Below are positions 33,459 through 42,871 of a stretch of DNA of 64,000 nt, piece after piece. The stretch comes from Paenalicyclobacillus mengziensis (lineage in GTDB: Bacteria; Bacillota; Bacilli; Alicyclobacillales; Alicyclobacillaceae). Positions within the stretch are counted from its first letter, which is position 1. Each line of letters opens with the position of its first letter. The notes beneath the pieces are model-generated. The model ran no database searches, was not told the origin of the DNA, and worked only from the letters and a program-made list of their open reading frames with translations. Made by a program: the position numbers and the translations under genes. The DNA lies in contig NZ_CP071182.1 of NCBI RefSeq assembly GCF_017298635.1, forward strand, positions 1,488,001 to 1,552,000, written 5' to 3'.

Positions 33459-34700
33459 TTGGAAGAGCGTTCGATGAGGCTAGGGCTACGCTCAAATTTA
33501 ACTCAGTTCATTTTATTGGCCATCAATAACGCATTTGTAGGTTCTATGGTCGGCATTGAGCGTACGGTGGTCCCCATCCTGGGTGAACAGACTTTTCATT
33601 TGACTTCTCTGTCAATATTACTTGCATTCATTGTCTCCTTTGGAATCGTGAAAGGACCGCTGAATCTAGTTGCTGGCAGACTTGCGGATCGGTGGGGGCG
33701 CAAACCAATCCTGATACTGGGCTGGATATTCGGACTCCCGGTCCCTCTGATGACGATATTTGCACCTTCTTGGGGATGGATTATCATAGCGAATCTTTTG
33801 CTTGGAGCCAATCAAGGATTTGCGTGGTCAATGACCGTCACGAGCAAAGTCGATCTTGTAGGTCCTGCCCGCCGGGGACTGGCACTTGGTATCAACGAGT
33901 TTTCTGGGTATATGGGCGTTGCCATCATTAGTGGCGTGGCCGGATATCTGGCATCGGTTTATGGTCCTCGTCCACTCCCCTTTGTCGTTGCTGAGGTCAT
34001 CGGAGTGTTCGGATTGCTGATGGCGTCGCTGATGATTCGGGAAACGCTCCCTTACACCCGATTGGAAGTATCAATGGTTAATCAAGAAAGGCCACAAACA
34101 CGGATTGGTCTGGGGCAAGTTATTGCACTGGTTAGCTTCAAAAACCGCACATTGTTAGCCAGTAGCCAAGCGGGGTTGGTGAATAAGCTCAGTGACACGG
34201 CTGTCTGGGGACTCGTACCCATCATGATGGCACAGCGTCATTACTCTGTTGCGCAAATTGGGCTTGTTAGCAGCGTTTATGCAGCTACGTGGGGCGTTTT
34301 GCAATTGTTATCCGGGACTTGGAGTGACAAAGTAGGCCGGAAGACACCGATTGTGGTCGGGCAAATTATGAATGCGGTTGGAGTGGGCTCTATCTTTCTG
34401 ACTCATTCTTTAGCTATGTGGATAATTACTGCATTGTTTATGGGAATTGGTACAGCCTTCGTATACCCGGTACTGCTCTCTGCGGTTGGAGATGAGGCAC
34501 ATCCAGCATGGCGAGGTTCTGCTCTCGGTGTGTATCGGATGTGGCGAGATGGTGGGTATGCCATTGGAGGAATCCTGATTGGCTTTGGGGTTGATTGGCT
34601 AGGAACCGAACGAACGATTGGCGTACTCGCCGTGATTGTACTCGTATCTGGGCTGTTTGTGTTGTTCGGGATGAAAGAAACATTGAATAAAACTAAGTAG
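33459..34700 (+). CDS. MFS transporter 1
   Basis: A 413-residue transporter with 12 hydrophobic segments and the MFS signature between helices 2 and 3 (GRLADRWGRKP) repeated in the second half (GTWSDKVGRKTP). Substrate is not visible. It lies 104 bases after the ArsR-rhodanese gene, and a sulfur compound or an oxyanion is a fair guess. TTG 33459 is taken as start: GAGGAGGG lies 6 nt before it, while the upstream codons have no such site. Confidence 0.85.
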   Translation: MEERSMRLGLRSNLTQFILLAINNAFVGSMVGIERTVVPILGEQTFHLTSLSILLAFIVSFGIVKGPLNLVAGRLADRWGRKPILILGWIFGLPVPLMTIFAPSWGWIIIANLLLGANQGFAWSMTVTSKVDLVGPARRGLALGINEFSGYMGVAIISGVAGYLASVYGPRPLPFVVAEVIGVFGLLMASLMIRETLPYTRLEVSMVNQERPQTRIGLGQVIALVSFKNRTLLASSQAGLVNKLSDTAVWGLVPIMMAQRHYSVAQIGLVSSVYAATWGVLQLLSGTWSDKVGRKTPIVVGQIMNAVGVGSIFLTHSLAMWIITALFMGIGTAFVYPVLLSAVGDEAHPAWRGSALGVYRMWRDGGYAIGGILIGFGVDWLGTERTIGVLAVIVLVSGLFVLFGMKETLNKTK

Positions 34701-34780
34701 ATATAAAGCCTGCGTTTGGACAGGCGATCCGTACAAAAAGTTCTTTTAGACTCTTTACGTCAAGCCAAGGAGGAAGACCA

Positions 34781-35401
34781 ATGATGCCCAAACTCTCTGC
34801 TGAAGAGCTAAAGAGGCTTTTGCTCGCCAATGCACTAGACGTTCTGGACCTTCGGTCCGTATCGGACTTCCTTACCGGATTTATTCCCGGCTCCATCAAT
34901 TTACCGAGCGACGAAGAAAACTTTACAGGCAACCTGCGCAAAATCTGGCCCCATCCAAGAGAGGTGGTCTTGATCGCTGGAGGGTCTATGGTCCCGACTG
35001 AAGTTTTGTCCTTCGTTCAGGAAATTGGCGGGACTGTAAAAGGATATGCCTCCTTTGAAGACTGGAAACGAGCTGGATATCACACATTGACACTAGAAAC
35101 GATAAAAATCGAAAAACTGCTGAAGAACCACAGCGTATTTGAACTTGTAGATGTACGTACCGAAGAGGAGTGGCTGAAAAAGCACATCCATGGTTCGAGG
35201 AACATTCCTCTCTCAAAACTAAATTTGTTGGCACATGAGCTTAACACAGCCCAAAAATACGTAGTGTTTTGCGCTGGAGTGTACCGTGGTGTCGCTGGGG
35301 CGGCTAAACTACGGGCAAAGGGGTTTGATGTGCGTTATCTGCCCGGTGGTGTGAGTACCTGGGAGGAAAAAGGTGGAACGACAGAGGAAGTGCGCTCATG
35401 A
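34781..35401 (+). CDS. Tandem rhodanese protein, one active domain
   Basis: A 206-residue protein with two rhodanese domains. The first (residues 5-98: DVLDLRSVSDFLTGFIPGSI) has LIAGGSMVP in its active-site loop and lacks the Cys, so it is inactive. The second (residues 108-200: ELVDVRTEEEWLKKHIHGS) has Cys164 in VVFCAGVYRG. Rhodaneses move sulfane sulfur between thiols, thiosulfate and cyanide. AAGGAGGAAGACCA precedes the ATG pair. It overlaps the next MFS gene by 4 bases (ATGA), so they are coupled. Confidence 0.88.
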   Translation: MMPKLSAEELKRLLLANALDVLDLRSVSDFLTGFIPGSINLPSDEENFTGNLRKIWPHPREVVLIAGGSMVPTEVLSFVQEIGGTVKGYASFEDWKRAGYHTLTLETIKIEKLLKNHSVFELVDVRTEEEWLKKHIHGSRNIPLSKLNLLAHELNTAQKYVVFCAGVYRGVAGAAKLRAKGFDVRYLPGGVSTWEEKGGTTEEVRS

Positions 35402-36720
35402 AAGAGACCAAAGAGGATACATTTTTGACTGCAGAGAAGATGAAAGGCCTTCCCGAATGGCTGAAGGAATATGCAGCATCGCCCGAGAAACAACGAAAGT
35501 TATATAACAAAACCATGCGCATCGTTATCGTGTCGCAAATTTTTGGTGGAGCGGGCTTGGCTGCAGGCATTACAGTAGGCGCACTACTCGCCCAAAATAT
35601 GCTCGGAACAGCCGGTTATGCAGGAGTTCCTGCTGCCTTGTTTACGTTGGGTTCTGCCGCTGCAGCGTTTCTAGTTGGTCGGCTTTCCCAGCGGTTAGGT
35701 CGCCGAATTGGCCTGGCTGCAGGTTTCTTGGCGGGAGGTATTGGCGCACTTGGGGTCGTTTCAGCAGCTATCTTGAATAGCTTGCCGCTGTTTTTTATTT
35801 CGTTGTTCATCTACGGTGCAGGTACAGCGACAAACTTGCAGGCACGTTATGCCGGTACGGACTTGGCACTTCCGACACAGCGAGCAAAGGCGATTAGTGC
35901 TGCATTGGTATTCACGACATTCGGCGCAGTGGTTGGACCGAATCTGGTGAATATCACGGGAAGGGTAGCGACTTCTATGGGCGCTCCTGCGCTTTCAGGG
36001 CCATTTATGCTGGCTGCTGTAGCATATATTTTAGCCGGACTGGCCCTTCTCTTGTTTCTTCGTCCTGATCCGCTTCTCGTCGCCAGAGCTATCGCCGATG
36101 TTGGACGTTCCAGGGAAGGTCAAAGCACCGGAACGGATACAGAGGTGGCTGAACTGCGAATCCATAAGCCAGGGATTATCGTAGGTGCCACCGTGATGGT
36201 ATTCATTCAAATCGTCATGATTGCCATCATGACGATGACACCCGTTCATATGAAGCACTACGGACATGGGCTAGGTGAGGTCGGTATCGTCATTGGAATT
36301 CATATTGCCGCAATGTATTTGCCTTCCCCGGTTACTGGCTTTCTCGTTGATAAATTCGGGCGCACGGTGATGTCCTCCGCTTCTGGTGTTACGTTGCTCC
36401 TGGCAGGCTTCGTGGCTGCATTTGCGCCTGGCAAATCGATGGTTCTGCTCATTCTTGCGCTGGCGTTGCTTGGTTTGGGCTGGAACTTCGGCTTGATTAG
36501 CGGCACAGCAGCCATCGTCGATGCGACGCCGCCGCAAATCCGGGCGAAGACGCAAGGCACGGTGGATGTGCTGATCGCTTTGGCTGGTGCTTCCGGAGGC
36601 GCATTGTCTGGCATGGTTGTTGCTCAGTCTAGCTATTCGACACTTTCACTGGCCGGAGGATTTCTGTCCTTGCTTTTGATTCCAGTTGTCGTTTGGTCCC
36701 GGAGTCAGAAGAAAGGATGA
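35398..36720 (+). CDS. MFS transporter 2
   Basis: A 440-residue transporter: soluble start of about 40 residues (TAEKMKGLPEWLKEYAASPE), 12 helices, GRLSQRLGRRIG in the first half and GFLVDKFGRTVM in the second. No substrate can be named from sequence. It is translationally coupled to the double rhodanese, pointing to export or import of a sulfur compound. Quite different from MFS transporter 1. Confidence 0.85.
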   Translation: MKETKEDTFLTAEKMKGLPEWLKEYAASPEKQRKLYNKTMRIVIVSQIFGGAGLAAGITVGALLAQNMLGTAGYAGVPAALFTLGSAAAAFLVGRLSQRLGRRIGLAAGFLAGGIGALGVVSAAILNSLPLFFISLFIYGAGTATNLQARYAGTDLALPTQRAKAISAALVFTTFGAVVGPNLVNITGRVATSMGAPALSGPFMLAAVAYILAGLALLLFLRPDPLLVARAIADVGRSREGQSTGTDTEVAELRIHKPGIIVGATVMVFIQIVMIAIMTMTPVHMKHYGHGLGEVGIVIGIHIAAMYLPSPVTGFLVDKFGRTVMSSASGVTLLLAGFVAAFAPGKSMVLLILALALLGLGWNFGLISGTAAIVDATPPQIRAKTQGTVDVLIALAGASGGALSGMVVAQSSYSTLSLAGGFLSLLLIPVVVWSRSQKKG

Positions 36721-36753
36721 TGGAGTAGACTTGATGCGAAAGGGTTGAAGACC

Positions 36754-37443
36754 ATGGCAGTGTCCCCTTTTGATGACCAAGCCAGCACGTATAATGATTT
36801 TTGTGAGACCCCGCTCGGCCACTTCGTGGATGTGGTTGAACATGATATGGTCGCAGCGCTTGCAGGGCCGAAGCCGGGGGAATCGGCAATTGACCTTGGC
36901 TGTGGCACAGGTTCATACACCTATTGGTTACACGACATGGGGCTTACGGTGGTCGGGGTAGATACGTCGCCAAACATGTTGGAAGTGGCACGCCAAAAGC
37001 GAGAGAATGGCGTTACTTTTTTGCAAGCGGATCTTATCCGCCTGCCGTTTGATGACGGTATGTTTGACTTAGCAATTTGTAATGCCGTGCTCGAATTCAC
37101 CAACGATCCGGTGGCCATCTTGAGGGAAGCTTTTCGGGTCTTAAAACCCGGCGGTAGATTTGTTATCGGGTGTATCAATAAGTACGGTGCATGGGGAAGG
37201 AAGTATGCCAAACGTGGCCATGAAGATCCCACGAGCATCTACAGCCACGCTCAGTTCTTCTCTTTTGAAGATATTTCTGGAATGGGGCTTGGGCACCCCT
37301 CGGAAGTTCGATTTGGTCTGTATGTGACACCAGATGAGTTCGGAGACTTTGAATCTGCCATGGAACTAGAACAAGAACGACATACGAGGAACTGCGGTGC
37401 CGGGTACTTTGTTGCTCGGTGGGATAAAACGCTCGAACGTTGA
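36754..37443 (+). CDS. Class I SAM-dependent methyltransferase
   Basis: A 229-residue methyltransferase with SAM motif I AIDLGCGTGSYTYWL, motif II VVGVDTSPNMLEVA, LPFDDGMFDLAICNAVLEF and LRVLKPGG-like VLKPGGRFVIG. The acceptor is unknown. It starts 33 bases after MFS transporter 2. Start is set at ATG 36754; a TTG three codons up is possible. Could methylate a thiol or metalloid in the same pathway, which is inference. Confidence 0.8.
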   Translation: MAVSPFDDQASTYNDFCETPLGHFVDVVEHDMVAALAGPKPGESAIDLGCGTGSYTYWLHDMGLTVVGVDTSPNMLEVARQKRENGVTFLQADLIRLPFDDGMFDLAICNAVLEFTNDPVAILREAFRVLKPGGRFVIGCINKYGAWGRKYAKRGHEDPTSIYSHAQFFSFEDISGMGLGHPSEVRFGLYVTPDEFGDFESAMELEQERHTRNCGAGYFVARWDKTLER

Positions 37444-37892
37444 CTTTACGATGATTGACCATCGAAGAAATGGAACGATGTAGACCAGTACCCATCTCAG
37501 CGCTCCACGCAATCTTTCCTGTATTGTGGCTCCATGAGCCTTTCAGCCTCTCCTAGCACAGATGTCCTGCAGCACAATTTCGTGATGTTCCAAATTGGGA
37601 ACACATCTCCTCTTTGAAACGTCAAAAGCTGTGTTCTGCCAATGAACTTTCTCCACCTTATTTGCCAGGTCCTTTCACAAGGCGAGCATCAATACAACTT
37701 TCGTCGACGATTGCCTATAGGTATCGCTCGCTCAGGCTTCATGGTAGTTGCATCCGACTACACTCATCCGGTCCAATTGAATCATGATACCCATACCCGA
37801 ATGGGTATCATGATTGTGATCGAAAAAATCCTGCTGTGCATGAAGTTGCATACCTCATTGGCACGAATGGATATGGTTTGGATGGTGACCCG
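37444..37892. other. Intergenic stretch
   Basis: About 450 bases with no convincing gene. A plus frame at 37642-37896 has no ribosome site and crosses the palindrome. The stretch holds the palindrome at 37781-37814 and probably the promoter of the DsrE-family gene. Confidence 0.4.
37781..37814. promoter_or_regulatory. Long palindrome, CstR/CsoR-like operator candidate
   Basis: ATCATGATACCCAT and ATGGGTATCATGAT form a 14-bp perfect inverted repeat around ACCCGA. The core GATACCC...GGGTATC resembles operators of CsoR-family persulfide sensors (CstR). It lies 79 bases upstream of the DsrE-family pseudogene. Confidence 0.5.
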
Positions 37893-38239
37893 ATGAAGTT
37901 TCTATTTATCCTGCATGACCGCCGCAAGGGGCAGAACGATCTTACAACGGATTTCGGCATGTCAATACATTGTCAATATGAGAAGACCTTGAAGTCAAGG
38001 TATTTCTTATGACAGATGCGGTACTGTGTGCAAAAAAGGGGCAAAGGACCGCAGAGGGATACTACAATTTAGAGAAAATGATTTTGGTGTCGAGTCGTCG
38101 GGGGGTGAACTAGGGGCTTGTGGCACCTGCCTTGATGCCAGGGGTGGATCAAAGTGAAATTGCAGAATCGGTTCATCGGTCGACGATGGAAGAATTGACT
38201 GATTGGACGTTATGGGCAGATAAGGTCATCGCGTACTAG
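37893..38239 (+). pseudogene. DsrE-family protein, degraded
   Basis: ATG 37893 reads MKFLFILHD, the usual DsrE-family start, and later frames read CAKKGQRTAEGYYNLEKMIL, then ACGTCLDARGVDQSEIAESV and HRSTMEELTDWTLWADKVIAY before a TAG at 38237-38239. The Cys motif CGTC of this family is still present. At least three frame changes and a missing segment near 37935-37990 break it. DsrE-like proteins carry sulfur on a Cys during sulfur oxidation or relay. It matches the rhodanese setting. Confidence 0.8.
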
Positions 38240-38355
38240 AAAAACGAGTTATCAGTTTACTGGAAGCCCTTCACTTTGCTTATGGTTTCAAACCACTGGG
38301 AATGCGAACATGCACATGATGCAACGGTAGATTGCAGGAGAGGTGGAGCAAACAA

Positions 38356-38505
38356 ATGAACGAACTCATTTATCAAGTTGGTACTGAGAAGTTTTTTGAT
38401 GAAGCGGTTGAGGCAGTGGAGGCACAGACGTCGGTTCATGGTTTCCGAGTGCTATATACCCATGCCTATCAGGCAATTTTGGCTGTCAAAGGATTTACTA
38501 GGGGC
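38356..38505 (+). pseudogene. DUF302-like domain, truncated at its 3' end
   Basis: From ATG 38356 (GAGAGGTGGAGCAAACAA upstream) about 50 codons read LIYQVGTEKFFDEAVEAVEA and HGFRVLYTHAYQAILAVKGF, which resembles the first half of a DUF302 domain. The frame then stops a few codons later at 38532 after unrelated sequence. The second half of the domain is absent, so a junction lies near 38505. Confidence 0.6.
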
Positions 38506-38896
38506 CCAACCAGTAACAGTAACCACCAATAGCTCTTTGGCAATGTTGCCTGATAGCGACCTTGCAGCAACGGCAACTGTGGACAAGTTCTTGAACGATT
38601 GGCTGAAACACTCTAAGGATGGCGTCTCACTTTTGGACTCCCATGCGAAACAGGAAAGCACTGCAACACAGTTGCAGAAATACTATACACAATTGATCAA
38701 CCCAACGCATTCGAGTTATGAGTTGGTTGCGTATAGGAAAGTGTCAGACGCGGAATATCAATTCCACGTTTGGATGTATGGTCGTGTTCGTGGAACTTAC
38801 GGTCCGAACGCACGTCCTCGTCCAGCCCCAGAAACGATAACCGTTATGAAACGAAACAACAAATGGTATATCGACAATTTGCCTAAAGTGCATTGA
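38506..38896 (+). pseudogene. 3' part of an unknown exported protein
   Basis: A different frame takes over and runs to TGA 38894-38896: SSLAMLPDSDLAATATVDKF, ELVAYRKVSDAEYQFHVWMY, MKRNNKWYIDNLPKVH. It looks like the C-terminal domain of a secreted lipoprotein-like protein whose 5' end is gone. No start with a ribosome site lies in the remaining part. Confidence 0.5.
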
Positions 38897-39234
38897 GTTG
38901 AACAAGTGTTGAAGAGACCGAAAAAAGTTCTGGGACCAATGGGAGCATAAATATAAAAAATACAGTCTATATTTTAGCGTGCTTTCTGGATTTTACGTTA
39001 CGTTTTCAAATCAGATTTTGAAATGTCTCATCCATATAATTCTGGTATCAAAAAGTTGTGACCCCGTTTCGCTCCCGTGTAGTAATCATCATCTTCCATT
39101 GTGAATTTCCTCATAGCAAACGTAATCCTAATTCAAAATTCCCCACCACATATTGGTTCCAAAATGGCACATTCGCGAAGCTGGTTGATGATAGACTTCG
39201 TATCAATGGATGACTAATTTGGGGGGATTGATGG
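38897..39234. other. Intergenic stretch
   Basis: About 340 AT-rich bases before the surface-protein genes. No frame or clear promoter seen. Confidence 0.4.
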
Positions 39235-40635
39235 ATGAACAAAATAACGCTTGCGCTTGCTTCGAGCACCACGATAGTGGCTGGGGTCGTGATGGGATTT
39301 CCCTCAACTGCTCTGGCAGCACCCAGTTACAAACCGTACGCTACACACATCTATGTGGATGGCAAGAAAATAAGCAATCCATATCACATCGTGGCCAAGG
39401 AAAATCCGACGGCCCAGCAACCGACAAGTTGGATCCCGATTTGGTACCTGATTCAGGCACTCAAATCGCTAAATATTCAATCGACCTGGGACGGGGAAAC
39501 GTGGAATCTGCAATTACCTTCAGGCATGAACGCGGACCTGGGTAATATTCCAGCACAACAAACAGTGAACGTAAACGAAATGGAAATTTCGCTAAACGGA
39601 ACTGTTGTACAGTATGCACCGCGTATTGCTTATAAGGACCCAGGTGGGAACGTTGTAACAAGCTACGCTCCGATTTGGTACCTCATGCAAGTATTGAAGC
39701 GCGTAGGCATTCTGTATTCCTGGAACGGAACCGACTGGACAATGAATCAGGCTACAAACGTTGACAAGCTCGATGTTGTAAAAGGCTTTATCGCAGCATT
39801 GCATATTCCACCGGATTCTAATGGAACAAACCCATTTGATGATGTTCCCGATAGTGACTGGCCTTATGTCCATGCTGCAATCGAACATGGATACTTCCAG
39901 CCAACCAGTTCAACACATTTTGGTTCGTTAGGTGATATCAATATGAGCACCGTTGATCATGCTTATCAAGTGTATATTGGGATACCTGACAATGAGATGG
40001 GATGGCAAGCTGGTGGGGATCTAGCAAAATGGGCGAATATCATCGGGTTGAATAATGACATCAGTACTTCAGTTCCTATGTCAACGGCAGATGAGGCACA
40101 AATGACTGGGAACTTGACTCGACTCTTCAATGGGTATTACAAAGACAGTTCGGGATCGTATCACTTGGTGTTCAAACCGTACAATGCATATCCGATTTAT
40201 CACACAAACAAGAAAGTAACAGAATCCTTTGTTTCGTTAGGGCAGGCAGATGCCATCCGTAACATAGACGGCATTACAATGACCAATACCGGTAGCCATG
40301 AAGCCTATCAAATTCCCGGTTTGTCAAGTAAAGCTCCAGAAGAATTAACAGTTGGGAACATTGGAATTGCTACAAGCAATACCTACTTCAGTCTGAATCA
40401 CGGAGGTAGTTGGGGGTTTGCGGAGGGCTTCTTTGGCTACGACTCACGAGACCCAGATAACGGGGGAACACCAAATCCACCAACCAGTGTACTTGTGAAA
40501 GACGTTGGCGAAACCAAAATCAATGCAGCTCAAATCAATCAATACGACGGGATTACATTTGGATCGGTAGATATCACATTTGATGCAAATGGAGTTCCGC
40601 AATTCTCCTATTCCAGTGGGGCGGCCAACCAATAA
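39235..40635 (+). CDS. Secreted surface protein with stalk-type repeats and an SLH-like segment
   Basis: A 466-residue protein with a signal peptide ending near STALAAP. Two repeats follow: THIYVDGKKISNPYH with PIWYLIQALKSL (residues about 37-95) and MEISLNGTVV with PIWYLMQVLKRV (about 115-170). They resemble the copper-amine-oxidase N-terminal (stalk) domain used in Firmicutes surface proteins. Next comes an S-layer-homology-like part (NPFDDVPDSDWPYVHAAIEHGYFQP). The last 200 residues are unknown. GGGGGGATTGATGG precedes the ATG. It probably sits in the cell wall and opens the pilus region, 30 bases before the next secreted protein. Confidence 0.75.
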   Translation: MNKITLALASSTTIVAGVVMGFPSTALAAPSYKPYATHIYVDGKKISNPYHIVAKENPTAQQPTSWIPIWYLIQALKSLNIQSTWDGETWNLQLPSGMNADLGNIPAQQTVNVNEMEISLNGTVVQYAPRIAYKDPGGNVVTSYAPIWYLMQVLKRVGILYSWNGTDWTMNQATNVDKLDVVKGFIAALHIPPDSNGTNPFDDVPDSDWPYVHAAIEHGYFQPTSSTHFGSLGDINMSTVDHAYQVYIGIPDNEMGWQAGGDLAKWANIIGLNNDISTSVPMSTADEAQMTGNLTRLFNGYYKDSSGSYHLVFKPYNAYPIYHTNKKVTESFVSLGQADAIRNIDGITMTNTGSHEAYQIPGLSSKAPEELTVGNIGIATSNTYFSLNHGGSWGFAEGFFGYDSRDPDNGGTPNPPTSVLVKDVGETKINAAQINQYDGITFGSVDITFDANGVPQFSYSSGAANQ

Positions 40636-40665
40636 ACAGGATGCCGACTGAAAGGAGGGGAGAAA

Positions 40666-42693
40666 TTGCGGGTTAAACCTACATTACGCATGGTCGTCGT
40701 TGGGACTTTGGCTTGTTTAGCTGTTGTGTTCAGTGACGCAAGTTACGCGTTCGCCTACATAAGTCGCGGATGGAGTCCGCCAAGCACAGCAGGCTACTTC
40801 GCAAATACGCAGTATGGAATGATGATTCAAGGTGGAGCAGACTTTCAAGTTGTCCAATCCAGTGAGCCTGATTTAGCTGGAATGAGTAATGAAGACTTAT
40901 TTCGATACGGGGCGGATGGAATCACTATTATGGGAGGGACAGATTCGCTAGGTGGCATTTGGCACTTCGATCGTGTTTCACACAACGGTATCCCCATTGA
41001 CTCGAACAATGGCTATCTTGAAGTTAATGATGACACATCAGCCATAGACCAGTGGATTGCTGCCTTGAACGGAGATCAGTCGTATGTCACCTCGCAGTTG
41101 TGGCACACGACTTGGGGCGATCGGGCCGGAGACCAATTTAACACAGTGTCCATCTCTCAAATTGTTGAAGAATCGGGCGCAGAATTTGCACCAAACGCGG
41201 ATGACTATAACTATACGGTGTACGCCACACAGCCGCCTAAAGCCGCAGTTGGGGTCGTAGGATCAACGCAAACCGTGCAGCAGGGTCAGAATGTCGAATT
41301 CTACAACCACGCCTATATCGAGGGATACCATTCAAACTATCATTTCGAATATGTAGAGGTCACAAATTCTAGTGGACAAAACGTAACAAACCAGGCTTTC
41401 AGCGAAAATTCTCTTCAAGGGAGAGCACCGTACAACGGAGAGGCAATATATGCCCCGAATGGTGCGGCTATGGTGGAAGTAAACGGAGGTGGGCCAACAA
41501 GTGAGCCACCATCTTACGTGGAAACGGTAGACGGTGGAAGCTCCCAGCCCAACATTATCAACACATCCAACCTTGCTCCGGGTAACTATACAATTACGCT
41601 GTATGTGAAGGATTGGTTTAACCGTTCTGCAAATGCTGCTACCGCGACATTCACCGTAACACCCGGCAGTAATAATCCGCCACCTCCGACTGGTGGTAAT
41701 CCACCCACACCACCGCCACCACCACCTGGGGGAGGAGGTGGTGGAACATCGTGCCCAGCTGCAACAGTTCCACCTGAACCGGCGAATCAAGTGTTGAACT
41801 ACAACTGGGCACCGGACCGGTCTGGCGGGCAAATGTTAACTTGGACGGATACCAATTGGGTGTTAGAGACGACCACCGATTCCGACGGATGTGTGATGTA
41901 CGAGTGGGTAGATGAGCCCAAGACATATTCTCACGATTATCCGCTCAATGTCAGTAACCTACAGATTACAGGATTGTTTTATGATCCCGGTCGACCTGGA
42001 GGCTTGTGGTCTCCGTCGAATACCTCGGCTTCCCAAGCGAACAATGATGGATATTCGGATGGGTCGACTGTGGCCGGAAATCCAGGTTTGTCGACATACG
42101 GAAATCCTGGTGGGTCCCCAGTTGTATATACCAGAGTCGGTGGCGGTTTTTCATTCCGGTTGATGTGGACAGGCTCCCCACATGATATGCCTGCAAGTGC
42201 TGACGTAACGTATAACCTGGTGAATCCAGATGGTGAGAGACGGAGTTGGACAAAGGCATTTGAGTTACTGGCACAGACGATATTCAACCAAGGGGACGTT
42301 CCGGTTTGGGATCCCTATGGCAATGGGTACCCGCCACCTGCTACGGAATATGGGTGGGCCTACACATCGATTCCAAAGTACGCAAGCCCAGGCGCACCGA
42401 GTTCTTATTCCGAGTTGACAGCTTGGAATTTAACGGGTGATTCGAGCGGAGCAGCCCATATTGAAGCAGATGTAACATTCACGACGGGTACGGGGTCGGC
42501 CGTGACGTGGAACCATCCGGATTTGGCCCAAATGTTAGGCTATCCAACGTGGTACTACATCCATGAGGTTCCGGAACCAAACGCCCAGTATGAGCAAACT
42601 CAACCGACCTATACCCGTAACTTTACGTACTCTTTTCCTCAGATTCAGGCAGATGGGCAGTTGCTACCTGCATATATGACGCCAGCACCATAA
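40666..42693 (+). CDS. Large secreted protein with proline/glycine linker
   Basis: A 675-residue exported protein of unknown family. A signal peptide (residues 1-31) is followed by a domain of about 190 residues, an Ig-like stretch (residues 195-335, with NPPPP-type end), a low-complexity linker (NNPPPPTGGNPPTPPPPPPG then poly-Gly) and a C-terminal domain with two Cys (TSCPAATVPP, DSDGCVMYEW). TTG 40666 is the start, after AAGGAGGGGAGAAA. It follows the stalk-repeat protein and is closed by a strong terminator, so these two form a unit. Likely a surface or matrix protein. Confidence 0.7.
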   Translation: MRVKPTLRMVVVGTLACLAVVFSDASYAFAYISRGWSPPSTAGYFANTQYGMMIQGGADFQVVQSSEPDLAGMSNEDLFRYGADGITIMGGTDSLGGIWHFDRVSHNGIPIDSNNGYLEVNDDTSAIDQWIAALNGDQSYVTSQLWHTTWGDRAGDQFNTVSISQIVEESGAEFAPNADDYNYTVYATQPPKAAVGVVGSTQTVQQGQNVEFYNHAYIEGYHSNYHFEYVEVTNSSGQNVTNQAFSENSLQGRAPYNGEAIYAPNGAAMVEVNGGGPTSEPPSYVETVDGGSSQPNIINTSNLAPGNYTITLYVKDWFNRSANAATATFTVTPGSNNPPPPTGGNPPTPPPPPPGGGGGGTSCPAATVPPEPANQVLNYNWAPDRSGGQMLTWTDTNWVLETTTDSDGCVMYEWVDEPKTYSHDYPLNVSNLQITGLFYDPGRPGGLWSPSNTSASQANNDGYSDGSTVAGNPGLSTYGNPGGSPVVYTRVGGGFSFRLMWTGSPHDMPASADVTYNLVNPDGERRSWTKAFELLAQTIFNQGDVPVWDPYGNGYPPPATEYGWAYTSIPKYASPGAPSSYSELTAWNLTGDSSGAAHIEADVTFTTGTGSAVTWNHPDLAQMLGYPTWYYIHEVPEPNAQYEQTQPTYTRNFTYSFPQIQADGQLLPAYMTPAP

Positions 42694-42700
42694 TGGAATC

Positions 42701-42745
42701 AAACAAATGGGCTTCTCCTTTCGAGGAGAGGCTCGTTTGTTTTTA
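42701..42745 (+). terminator. Strong intrinsic terminator
   Basis: AAACAAATGGGCTTCTCCT pairs with AGGAGAGGCTCGTTTGTTT (few mismatches) around TTCG, with TTTTT after. It follows the secreted-protein stop. Confidence 0.85.
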
Positions 42746-42871
42746 AACAGCCTGTTCAGGGTTATCCGAAATGTGAAGGTTTTTGAGTAGGCAATTGTCT
42801 ACCAACATGGCGTGAATATGGCACGGATGTCCCTTTTATGGTTGCTACGCTTCGATGTAAGGGGGGATACC

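Noticed and set aside
37642-37896. 84-codon plus-strand frame
   Set aside because: No ribosome site; it runs through the palindrome and ends at the DsrE start.
41690-41750. Possible tandem DNA repeat
   Set aside because: It is the Pro/Gly codon run of a protein linker, not a separate repeat element or CRISPR.
41332-41832. 166-codon minus-strand frame
   Set aside because: Shadow of the secreted protein with the proline/glycine linker; the apparent Trp/Arg repeats come from reading that linker backwards.
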